From: Pedobacter sp.
GTDB taxonomy: Bacteria > Bacteroidota > Bacteroidia > Sphingobacteriales > Sphingobacteriaceae
Reading direction: 5' to 3'
Assembly (NCBI GenBank): GCA_028287885.1
Contig: JAQBOT010000010.1
Span: 1-5,672 of the forward strand
Length of the DNA stretch: 5,672 nt
Below, in pieces: positions 1 to 5,672 of the stretch. Under the pieces are notes generated by a model that was not told where the DNA came from, did no database searches, and worked only from the letters and a program-made list of their open reading frames with translations. Made by a program: the position numbers and the translations under genes. The first letter of the stretch is position 1, and the number at the start of each line of letters is the position of its first letter.

Positions 1-1409
1 ATCCAAAGATCCCAATGATCGCCCTAACGGCGACTGCCACTAAGTTCGTACGCAAAGATATTGTCGAGAAACTCGAGTTTAATGATCCTCAGATCTTCGT
101 AAAGAGTTTTGCCCGTAGAAACCTAAGTTATGTGGTTTTTGATCTGGAAGACAAGTACCGAAAGTTAATTGATGTCGTTACGAACGTGAAGGGGACGGGT
201 TTGGTTTACGTACGCAACCGGAGGGAAACTGCGGAAGTGGCATTATTTCTTCAGCGCAACAGCATCGCAGCTGATTTTTACCATGCAGGGCTCGATAAAG
301 ACGAGCGCGGGCGTAAGCAAGAAGACTGGAAAAAAAACAAAATCCGGGTAATGGTAGCGACCAATGCATTCGGAATGGGCATTGATAAGCCAGACGTACG
401 TTTTGTTGTGCATTTGGACTTGCCCGAAAGTTTGGAAGCATATTACCAGGAGGCGGGAAGGGCAGGGCGTGATGAACATAGGGCCTTTGCGGTATTGATT
501 GCTAATAAATCAGACCAGATGGCCTTACGCGCCAAGTACACCGACAACTTTCCTTCAGTAGAGGATATTCGAAAAGCATACCACTATCTGGGCAGTTATT
601 ACCAACTGGCCTATGGTGCCGGCGAGGGGCTGAGCTTCCCTTTTGATCTGGCAGAGTTCTGCAAGCGCTTTAAACTCGGCGTACTGAAAACGATTGGTGC
701 CATGAAGTTTCTTGAGCATGATGGCTACCTGACCTTGTCTGAAAATATATTTCTGCAATCCCGTTTAATGTTTATTCAAAGCAATGAAGATGTGTATCGT
801 TTTCAGATCGAGAACTCCGGCTTCGATCCCTTGATTAAAACAGTACTACGTTCTTACGGAGGTGCCTTTGACCAATATGTAAAGATTAAGGAAGACGAGA
901 TTGCCGGTAGGTTAAAAATCTCCTATCATTCTGTGGTAAATCTATTGAATAAGCTACAGGAGCAGGAACTGATTTCTTATTTGCCGCAAACAGATCAGCC
1001 ACAACTTCAGTTTATACGTCCCAGAGTCGACCAGCTGCATATGGACGTCGATGTAAAATACATCGAATTGAGAAAGAAGATCCAGGAAGATCAGATTGCA
1101 GCAGTTCTGGCTTACGCCTCTACGCCAAGCTGTAGAAGTATACAGCTGCTGAGTTATTTTGATGAGCCATTTGCCGAGAAATGTGGCGCCTGTGATGTTT
1201 GCTTAGCGGAAAGGAAACAACAGGAACTTGCAGAGTTGGACGATAAGATTGAGTTTGAAATCGCAACTTTACTACAGACCAATCCGCATGATCTAGGTGA
1301 ATTACTTTCGGCCATTAAAACCGGAACTGAGACTGAAAAGTTAAATCAAATCCGACTGCTACTTGACGCGGGAAAGATCAAAACAGACGGCAAAAACTAC
1401 TATTTGTAG
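1..1409 (+). CDS. recQ: RecQ-family ATP-dependent DNA helicase, 5'-truncated by window edge
   Basis: This is the C-terminal part of a 3'-to-5' superfamily 2 DNA helicase used in recombination and repair. The reading frame is open to the left edge (first full codon at position 3), and the Met at 15 is internal: it sits just before motif III, LTATAT. Numbering from that Met, motif IV lies near 60-70 (GTGLVYVRNRR), motif V at about 113-135 (VATNAFGMGIDKPDVR) and motif VI at 145-153 (QEAGRAGRD). Motifs 0, I, Ia and II are off-window. Cysteines 373, 390, 393 and 396 have the C-x16-C-x2-C-x2-C spacing of the RecQ zinc subdomain. About 220 residues separate motif VI from the first zinc Cys, against roughly 50 in E. 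coli RecQ as I recall it; the extra part contains two winged-helix-like stretches (about 207-243 and 290-337). A third such stretch ends the protein (about 406-464), and no HRDC domain is visible. The family call is very secure; one-to-one equivalence with E. coli RecQ is less so, since Bacteroidota often carry more than one RecQ. Confidence 0.96.
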   Translation, partial: PKIPMIALTATATKFVRKDIVEKLEFNDPQIFVKSFARRNLSYVVFDLEDKYRKLIDVVTNVKGTGLVYVRNRRETAEVALFLQRNSIAADFYHAGLDKDERGRKQEDWKKNKIRVMVATNAFGMGIDKPDVRFVVHLDLPESLEAYYQEAGRAGRDEHRAFAVLIANKSDQMALRAKYTDNFPSVEDIRKAYHYLGSYYQLAYGAGEGLSFPFDLAEFCKRFKLGVLKTIGAMKFLEHDGYLTLSENIFLQSRLMFIQSNEDVYRFQIENSGFDPLIKTVLRSYGGAFDQYVKIKEDEIAGRLKISYHSVVNLLNKLQEQELISYLPQTDQPQLQFIRPRVDQLHMDVDVKYIELRKKIQEDQIAAVLAYASTPSCRSIQLLSYFDEPFAEKCGACDVCLAERKQQELAELDDKIEFEIATLLQTNPHDLGELLSAIKTGTETEKLNQIRLLLDAGKIKTDGKNYYL

Positions 1410-1458
1410 GCAGGCAATTGAACTTAGTTGCTATATTAGTAGAAGAAAATGCAAACGA

Positions 1459-1488
1459 GCTCCTTTTAATAAAAGGTATAATCTGAGC
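1459..1488. repeat. Weak AT-rich inverted repeat downstream of recQ
   Basis: In the 170-base gap after recQ, CCTTTT (1462-1467) and AAAAGG (1471-1476) are perfect complements around an AAT loop. An outer GCT/AGC pairing (1459-1461 with 1486-1488) could extend the stem with a bulge. The stem is mostly A-T and no T-tract follows it, so a terminator role for recQ is only a weak possibility. Nothing else in the gap could be supported: no tRNA-like fold, no clear promoter and no credible small ORF. Confidence 0.25.
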
Positions 1489-1579
1489 ATAAAACAAAAC
1501 ATTGAAATAATCATAAGCTTACAGCAAGCAATGTTAAAGCTTTGATCGCATTATAAGCTGTTAAAACAAATACGAACCT

Positions 1580-2308
1580 ATGAAACAAAGATCTCTGATT
1601 AACACCGGAATTTACCTGACACTTGTTGCATCTGTATTGCTCTCATCCTGTTCGTCTAAATGCATTGAAGACTCTGGTAAACACCTGATTAAAGATGCAA
1701 CTGTTAAACCTTTTGATGAGATCGAAATAAGCGGACCAATTAAGCTGGTACTAAGACAAGATAGTTCCTTTGCCATAAAGATTTCTGCAGACTCCAATAT
1801 AATCGAACAGATTAAACCTGATGTGAGTGGCCATACGTTCAAGGTTGCGCTTGACCCAATGAAGTACTGCGGTACAGACAGCATCATCATCCATGCCGGT
1901 ATCGGCGCATTAAAGCTGATCAAGGCCAGTGGTTCAAGCATTATATATTCAGAAGGCAAGATCAACCTTGCAGACTTGAACCTTGATCTAACTGGAGCTC
2001 CGGATCTTAACCTGGATATCAATGCTGCAAATATTGAAACGGAAGTTGACGGTGCAGCAAAGTTAACGTTAAGAGGCCAAGCAGGCAGCCACAAGGTTAC
2101 TAGCAAAGGTGTACTGAACCTTAATGCTTTTACCTTTGTTGTAGGCGACTACGATCTGCATATAGAAGGGACTGGCAAATCAACCATCAACGTATTAAAT
2201 GATTTGAAGGTAAACACATCTGGCGCAACGGAAATCTATTACAAGGGCAGTCCGAAGAATGTTTCAGAGAAGAAAGCAGGTACTGCAAAGCTCGAGAAAG
2301 TAAATTAA
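1580..2308 (+). CDS. Head-GIN domain (DUF2807) lipoprotein
   Basis: This is a predicted lipoprotein of 242 residues. The N-terminus has basic residues (MKQR), a hydrophobic stretch (about 11-21) and a lipobox LSSC with the lipidated Cys at 24, so export and membrane anchoring are expected; inner versus outer membrane cannot be decided. The mature part matches the head-GIN/DUF2807 pattern: an opening like PFDEIEISGPIKLVLRQD (43-61), then short beta-strands. Glycine-centred turns recur at G118, G139, G158, G177, G197 and G215, about every 18-21 residues, as expected for the rungs of a right-handed beta-helix. Two further cysteines (28 and 97) could form a disulfide. The database label 'putative auto-transporter adhesin' for this family has little functional support, so I assign no function. 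The start is the only Met that gives a complete signal peptide. The next gene begins 45 bases downstream in the same direction, so co-transcription is possible. Confidence 0.88.
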   Translation: MKQRSLINTGIYLTLVASVLLSSCSSKCIEDSGKHLIKDATVKPFDEIEISGPIKLVLRQDSSFAIKISADSNIIEQIKPDVSGHTFKVALDPMKYCGTDSIIIHAGIGALKLIKASGSSIIYSEGKINLADLNLDLTGAPDLNLDINAANIETEVDGAAKLTLRGQAGSHKVTSKGVLNLNAFTFVVGDYDLHIEGTGKSTINVLNDLKVNTSGATEIYYKGSPKNVSEKKAGTAKLEKVN

Positions 2309-2353
2309 GGTCGATACTGATTATTTTTATACTTTAGTTTCCTCATTCAATGT

Positions 2354-3679
2354 ATGGAAATTAAGAATAATAAGAAGGTAATTCGCGCCTGGGCTATGTA
2401 CGATTGGGCCAATTCGGCTTACAACCTGGTCATTACATCCACCATATTTCCTGCATATTTTACTGCAATCACCACGACAAAAGAACATGGCGACAAGGTT
2501 ACTTTTTTTGGAAACTCGTTTGTTAATACGGCATTATCAAACTATGCGCTCGCTGTAGCCTATCTTGTTATTGTCTTGATATCCCCATTTCTAAGCTCCA
2601 TCGCCGATCATCGTGGAAACAAGAAAATCTACATGCAGCTTTTTACCTGGCTTGGTGCCATTGCCTGCTGCGGCCTTTATTATTTCAAGTTAGAAACACT
2701 GGAGTGGGGTGTAATTTGTTTTGCTCTTGCGGCTGTCGGATATGCCGGCGGTTTCGTATTTTACAATTCTTACTTGCCAGAAATTGCAACTTTAGACAAG
2801 CAGGATTCTGTAAGTGCAAAAGGCTTTTCTTACGGCTACGTTGGTAGTGTTCTGCTGCAATTGGTCTGCCTGGTGTTTGTGCTAAAACCGGAATGGTTCG
2901 GGATCACCGATGCAAGCTTCCCTCCGAGATTATCATTTTTACTCGTTGGCCTTTGGTGGATTATCTTTGCGCAGATTCCTTTCTATGTACTCCCAAAGGG
3001 CAGTCCGAACTTTAACCCACTGGAGCAAAGTAAAGTACCCAATGGCTTTGTGGAACTGCAGAAGGTTTGGGCACAGGTAAAACAAATGGAGCTTTTAAAG
3101 AAGTTCCTGTTCTCATTTTTCTTTTATTCCATGGGCGTACAAACGATTATGCTTGTAGCCGCTAGCTTCGGCAAAAAAGTATTAAACTTACCAACTTCAA
3201 GCCTTATCATAACTGTTCTGATCATCCAATTGGTCGCAATTGTGGGAGCCAACCTGATGTCCCGTCTATCAAAAGTATACGGGAATATCAAAGTTCTAAT
3301 TGGCGTAGTTGTTATTTGGGTGTTTATCTGCATAGGCGCTTACTTTGTAGACAGCACAATGATGTTCTATGTACTGGCAGCCATTGTTGGTCTGGTTATG
3401 GGGGGTATCCAATCATTGTCCAGATCTACCTATTCGAAGTATATTCCTGAACAAACTGCCGATACTGCATCCTTTTTTAGCTTTTATGACGTTACAGAGA
3501 AGCTGTCCATTGTTGCCGGTCTGGTGACTTTTGCTTATGTTGAAGAACTTACGGGTAACATGCGAAATTCCACTCTGGCACTCATATCGTTTTTTGTTGT
3601 AGGATTGATATTTTTGCTGTTCCTTAGAAAGGCAGAATTTAAGAATGTTGCTGCAAAATCAGCGCTGATATTTAAATAA
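2354..3679 (+). CDS. MFS transporter, UMF1 (Atg22-like) family
   Basis: This is an inner-membrane secondary transporter of 441 residues with about 12 hydrophobic segments (roughly 19-39, 62-83, 93-111, 118-138, 159-178, 193-213, 248-270, 282-302, 311-331, 336-354, 383-399 and 405-425). A hydrophilic central loop at 214-247 separates the two six-helix halves. Family marks are WAMYDWANSAYN near the N-terminus (13-24), the MFS loop 2-3 motif as ADHRGNKK (84-91), and GGIQSLSRS (350-358) followed by FFSFYDVTEK (374-383), all typical of UMF1. Length is normal for the family and no truncation is seen. The substrate of bacterial UMF1 proteins is largely unknown; homology to yeast Atg22 hints at amino acids but does not establish it. 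An ATG at 2350 is out of frame, and the chosen start gives the conserved N-terminus directly. The gene ends 5 bases before the LutA-like gene, so the two are almost certainly co-transcribed. Confidence 0.93.
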   Translation: MEIKNNKKVIRAWAMYDWANSAYNLVITSTIFPAYFTAITTTKEHGDKVTFFGNSFVNTALSNYALAVAYLVIVLISPFLSSIADHRGNKKIYMQLFTWLGAIACCGLYYFKLETLEWGVICFALAAVGYAGGFVFYNSYLPEIATLDKQDSVSAKGFSYGYVGSVLLQLVCLVFVLKPEWFGITDASFPPRLSFLLVGLWWIIFAQIPFYVLPKGSPNFNPLEQSKVPNGFVELQKVWAQVKQMELLKKFLFSFFFYSMGVQTIMLVAASFGKKVLNLPTSSLIITVLIIQLVAIVGANLMSRLSKVYGNIKVLIGVVVIWVFICIGAYFVDSTMMFYVLAAIVGLVMGGIQSLSRSTYSKYIPEQTADTASFFSFYDVTEKLSIVAGLVTFAYVEELTGNMRNSTLALISFFVVGLIFLLFLRKAEFKNVAAKSALIFK

Positions 3680-3684
3680 TTATA

Positions 3685-4422
3685 ATGAAGATAGAGTTAT
3701 TTGTGCCTTGCTTTGTAGACCAGTTGTATCCTCAAACAGCTTTTAACACGATTAAGGTTCTTGAAAAGGCAGGCTGCCAGGTGAGCTACAATTCAAAGCA
3801 AACCTGCTGTGGTCAACCAGCCTATAACGCCGGATACTGGGAAGAAGCCAAAGAAACCGGTACAAAGTTTTTAAATGACTTTTCTGATACCAAATACATT
3901 GTAGCACCTTCTGCCTCTTGTGTTGGGATGGTAAAGAATGGTTACAACGACCTGTTTACTAATACAACCGTACACAACCGCTGCCGGAACATACAGGCGA
4001 ACATCTTTGAACTTTCTGATTTTCTGGTAAATGTTCTAAAGCGTGATTACTTTGGTGCAGAGCTTGACGGTAGAGCCGTTTACCATGACTCTTGCAGCGG
4101 CCTTCGCGAATGTCACATTAAAGAAGAACCACGACAGCTGCTTTCTAAAGTTCATGGACTTGAAATGGTGGAGATGAAGGAAACTGATATGTGTTGCGGC
4201 TTCGGAGGAACTTTCAGCGTGAAGTTTGACGCGATTGCTTCTGCCATGGCAGAACAGAAGATCAATAATGCACTGGAGCAGGAAGTAGAATATATTATTT
4301 CAACTGATCTATCTTGTTTGCTACATCTGCAGGGATATATAGACAAGCATAACATTCCTTTAAAAACGATGCATTTGGCGGATGTGCTGGCAAATGGATG
4401 GCTTGAAAGTACGGAATATTAA
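3685..4422 (+). CDS. LutA/GlcF-type (Fe-S)-binding protein with two CCG domains
   Basis: This is a 245-residue cytoplasmic protein of the LutA/YkgE family, related to HdrB and the GlcF C-terminus. Two CCG cysteine-rich domains are visible. The first has C9, then CCG at 41-43, then C79 in CVGM, matching the C-x(31-38)-CCG-x(33-38)-C-x-x-M pattern. The second has C137 in HDSCSGLRE, CCG at 170-172 (CCGFGG) and C211 in DLSCLLHL. Such motifs bind iron-sulfur clusters, and characterised relatives act in L-lactate (Lut) or glycolate oxidation as part of a membrane-associated electron-transfer complex. The length is normal for LutA, and the start is supported by the usual opening (MKIELFVPCF). LutB and LutC are absent from the window, so lactate use is an inference and I leave the symbol empty. 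From memory, relatives often have His after the second-domain Cys where this protein has Ser138. It follows the UMF1 transporter by 5 bases. Confidence 0.9.
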   Translation: MKIELFVPCFVDQLYPQTAFNTIKVLEKAGCQVSYNSKQTCCGQPAYNAGYWEEAKETGTKFLNDFSDTKYIVAPSASCVGMVKNGYNDLFTNTTVHNRCRNIQANIFELSDFLVNVLKRDYFGAELDGRAVYHDSCSGLRECHIKEEPRQLLSKVHGLEMVEMKETDMCCGFGGTFSVKFDAIASAMAEQKINNALEQEVEYIISTDLSCLLHLQGYIDKHNIPLKTMHLADVLANGWLESTEY

Positions 4423-4529
4423 TTTTACGTAATTAAACCTAAGCAGCCTACACTGGTCAGTACTGTTGCAATCAAATAAGCGATTTCCGGATTCGCAAAT
4501 TTAATCTACTAAGTTATTCAATCAACAAC

Positions 4530-5387
4530 ATGAGAAAGTCAATTGCAGCCATCCTTGGCCTGCTTCTTTTTACAGTGCAAGTTAATGCGCAACAAAAAAA
4601 ACAATCTGGAGCGATAGCGTTCCAATCTACTTTCAATCCTGCAGCCATGGCTGTTGGTAATGGAATAAAGCTCTCTGAGGAAATGTTAGCGAGAATGCCA
4701 CAGCGATCAACGACAGACTTTGAACTCTTGTTTAACGCGACAAACGCCAGCTACACGCGTGTTGAAGAAAGCGAAGACAGTAATGGCGGCGGCGGCGGCG
4801 GAGGTGGCGGAATGCGCTTCGGCGGATTTGGTGGCGCCAGTCGCGATCTTTACTTTGATTTCCTTGACCATAAGCTCACAGAAGTGTTCGATATGAACGA
4901 TTCGACGTTCTTTTTACAATCGAAATTGGGTGAGTCAAGTATGCCCTTCATGCGCATGGCGGCAAACGGGAGCCCAGCTGAGGCGCCAGTAAAGACGATC
5001 ACCAAATCTGATGAAACAAAGAAGATCTTAGGGTTCAACTGCAATAAGGTGGTTGTAAAAACGGTAACCAAGCGCAATATCCAAAACGAAGAGCGCGAAA
5101 TTATAGATGAATCCAGCATCTGGTATACGAAGGAGCTTGGGTTTGATTTTTCACCTAACCCAGCGTTGTGGACCGAGGGTGCTGTGTTAGCCATTGAGGG
5201 TAAGGCGACCAATGTTGTGGCGAAAAGTATCGAGTACAGGAATGTAAACAGTAAAGATGTTAATCTGCCCAAAAAAGGTGTTCAGATAACCACTGAGCAA
5301 TATAGAGCTAAGCTGGAACAACGAATGAAACAGGGGAGAGGTAATAGGAGTGGCGGTCGAATGCGCACAATCACCATCGAACAATAG
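4530..5387 (+). CDS. Secreted GLPGLI-like (Porph_ging) family protein
   Basis: This 285-residue protein has a signal peptide (MRKS, hydrophobic core 5-16, likely cleavage after VNA20), so it is expected in the periplasm or outer envelope. The body resembles the GLPGLI family of Bacteroidota: a Gly-Ala-Ile-Ala-Phe opening strand (27-31), a FELLFNATNASYTR segment (64-77), DLYFDF (106-111), the DETKKILGFNCNKV block (161-173), and SSIWYTKELGFDFSP (195-209). The motif that names the family is degenerate: the segment after WYT reads LWTEGAVLAIEG (213-224). A low-complexity glycine stretch, nine Gly at 86-94 followed by MRFGGFGG, interrupts the N-terminal half, and the C-terminus is basic and Gly/Arg-rich (269-279). 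The family's function is unknown; members often sit near TonB-dependent outer-membrane protein genes, but none is in this window. It lies 107 bases after the LutA-like gene, so it may have its own promoter, though I could not identify one. It is followed by a strong terminator-like hairpin. Confidence 0.82.
   Translation: MRKSIAAILGLLLFTVQVNAQQKKQSGAIAFQSTFNPAAMAVGNGIKLSEEMLARMPQRSTTDFELLFNATNASYTRVEESEDSNGGGGGGGGGMRFGGFGGASRDLYFDFLDHKLTEVFDMNDSTFFLQSKLGESSMPFMRMAANGSPAEAPVKTITKSDETKKILGFNCNKVVVKTVTKRNIQNEEREIIDESSIWYTKELGFDFSPNPALWTEGAVLAIEGKATNVVAKSIEYRNVNSKDVNLPKKGVQITTEQYRAKLEQRMKQGRGNRSGGRMRTITIEQ
4785..4811 (+). repeat. GGC/GGN trinucleotide tract encoding nine glycines
   Basis: Five exact GGC copies (4785-4799) are followed by GGA, GGT, GGC and GGA, encoding the nine-glycine run in the GLPGLI-like protein. 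The unit is a triplet, so changes in copy number would alter linker length without breaking the reading frame. Flanking codons stay in frame on both sides, so this is not a disruption. Confidence 0.9.
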
Positions 5388-5440
5388 AAACAATCAACAT
5401 CAAACAATAGAAATAGATCTTATAACTTTCAATAACGTAT

Positions 5441-5480
5441 AAGCCACATCTGCCTAGGCAAGGTGTGGCTTTCGTGTTTC
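5441..5480 (+). terminator. Intrinsic-terminator-like hairpin after the GLPGLI-like gene
   Basis: AAGCCACATC (5441-5450) pairs with GGTGTGGCTT (5462-5471) along ten positions with one T-G wobble. The right arm runs into a T-rich stretch, TTTCGTGTTTC. The loop region TGCCTAGGCA (5451-5460) is itself a perfect 10-base palindrome and could extend or compete with the stem. It starts 54 bases after the stop codon and is oriented to end transcription of the upstream + strand genes. The T-tract is interrupted, so efficiency is uncertain. Confidence 0.75.
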
Positions 5481-5499
5481 TAGGCTTTCGAATACTGAT

Positions 5500-5519
5500 A
5501 TAATCTGAACTAAGATTAT
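5500..5519. repeat. Small perfect stem-loop
   Basis: ATAATCT (5500-5506) and AGATTAT (5513-5519) are perfect complements separated by the six-base loop GAACTA. The stem has one G-C pair in seven, and no T-tract follows. It could be a weak operator-like dyad or chance; no adjoining gene in the window depends on it. Confidence 0.4.
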
Positions 5520-5579
5520 GGGGTCAAATGCCTTGCCTTCATAAAAAGCGCTCGGATCAACCTATAATCAGTTCCTTTG

Positions 5580-5634
5580 CAAACAGGCATCAAACAGGGC
5601 CCAACCAGGGCCTAAACAGGGCTCAGACAGGGCG
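5580..5634. repeat. Five tandem imperfect 11-bp repeats
   Basis: Five contiguous units of exactly 11 bases: CAAACAGGCAT, CAAACAGGGCC, CAACCAGGGCC, TAAACAGGGCT and CAGACAGGGCG. The consensus is CAAACAGGGCC; positions 2 and 5-8 (A and CAGG) are invariant. Eleven is not a multiple of three and no gene covers the stretch, so the periodicity is not a peptide repeat. The period is close to one turn of DNA, so bound proteins would face the same side. It lies about 100 bases beyond the terminator hairpin. Function unknown: candidates are a repeated protein-binding site, an upstream element of an off-window gene, or a genome-wide intergenic repeat. Confidence 0.85.
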
Positions 5635-5670
5635 AATAGCCTTGGTTTCCCCTTGTGTCCGGCCTGTCTG
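5624..5670. repeat. Inverted repeat joining the last 11-bp unit to the window edge
   Basis: CAGACAGGGC (5624-5633), the start of the fifth tandem unit, is complementary at 9 of 10 positions to GGCCTGTCTG (5661-5670), with an eight-base perfect core (CAGACAGG/CCTGTCTG). The 27-base spacer contains no gene. The repeat motif may therefore resume in the opposite orientation past the right edge, or the arms may form a hairpin. Confidence 0.55.
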
Positions 5671-5672
5671 CA

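Larger units (their letters stand above)
5388..5672. other. Non-coding 3' region without a supported gene
   Basis: No ORF here is credible on either strand, and no tRNA-like or rRNA-like sequence is seen. Besides the hairpins and tandem repeats listed separately, the 8-base string GGCTTTCG occurs twice (5467-5474 and 5483-5490). The region probably separates the + strand gene group from an unseen gene to the right. Confidence 0.7.

Noticed and set aside
15..17. ATG as the start of the first gene
   Set aside because: It lies immediately before helicase motif III and the frame is open upstream, so it is an internal Met of a gene cut by the window edge.
1477..1486. TATAATCTGA, repeated at 5499-5508
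   Set aside because: A single shared 10-mer in AT-rich intergenic DNA, without shared context, is not enough to call a dispersed repeat.
1537..1544. AAGCTTTG as a -7 element before the head-GIN gene
   Set aside because: The TA is missing and no -33 TTG lies about 20 bases upstream.
1363..1545. 60-codon + strand ORF overlapping the recQ 3' end
   Set aside because: Its first third overlaps recQ in another frame and the product shows no recognisable domain.
1612..2106. 164-codon minus-strand ORF
   Set aside because: It is fully antisense to the head-GIN gene, whose signal peptide and domain pattern are clear; the antisense product resembles no family I know.
2330..2337. TACTTTAG as a Bacteroidota -7 promoter element (TAnnTTTG) before the UMF1 gene
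   Set aside because: It has one mismatch and no TTG at the expected distance upstream, so it is indistinguishable from chance in AT-rich DNA.
4425..4432. TTACGTAA palindrome after the LutA-like gene
   Set aside because: Eight bases, AT-rich and not extended by flanking complementarity; likely chance.
4850..5272. 140-codon minus-strand ORF
   Set aside because: It is antisense to the GLPGLI-like gene and has no independent support.
5580..5634. CRISPR array
   Set aside because: The units are 11 bases, contiguous and imperfect, with no spacers and no cas genes.

Overview
The window looks like an ordinary chromosomal segment from a Bacteroidota bacterium, most likely of the Sphingobacteriaceae (Pedobacter-like). 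The base composition is moderate to slightly AT-rich, start codons lack Shine-Dalgarno sequences, and it carries protein families that are common in or restricted to this phylum: a head-GIN (DUF2807) lipoprotein and a GLPGLI/Porph_ging-type secreted protein. The genus is inferred from family content, not from a marker gene.

Layout: five genes, all on the + strand. (1) Positions 1-1409 hold the 3' part of a RecQ-family DNA helicase whose ATP-binding half lies off the left edge. (2) After a 170-base gap comes a predicted lipoprotein with a head-GIN beta-helix domain (1580-2308). (3) A 12-helix MFS transporter of the UMF1/Atg22-like family follows 45 bases later (2354-3679). (4) Only 5 bases later begins a LutA/GlcF-type protein with two CCG cysteine-cluster domains (3685-4422). 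(5) After 107 bases comes a secreted GLPGLI-like protein with a nine-glycine run (4530-5387). The unit closes with a strong hairpin that resembles an intrinsic terminator (5441-5480).

The genes do not form one obvious pathway. The tightest link is the transporter and LutA-like pair, very probably co-transcribed, which suggests transport coupled to oxidation of a small organic acid; the usual LutB and LutC partners are not in the window. RecQ is a housekeeping repair enzyme. The GIN lipoprotein and the GLPGLI-like protein are envelope proteins of unknown role.

The last 285 bases (5388-5672) hold no supported gene. They contain the terminator, a small perfect stem-loop (5500-5519), and, most notably, five tandem imperfect 11-bp repeats (5580-5634) whose last unit is inverted-repeated at the right edge (5661-5670). 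This repeat patch is the least explained element here. I see no convincing evidence of a new multi-gene system, phage, transposon or CRISPR array.
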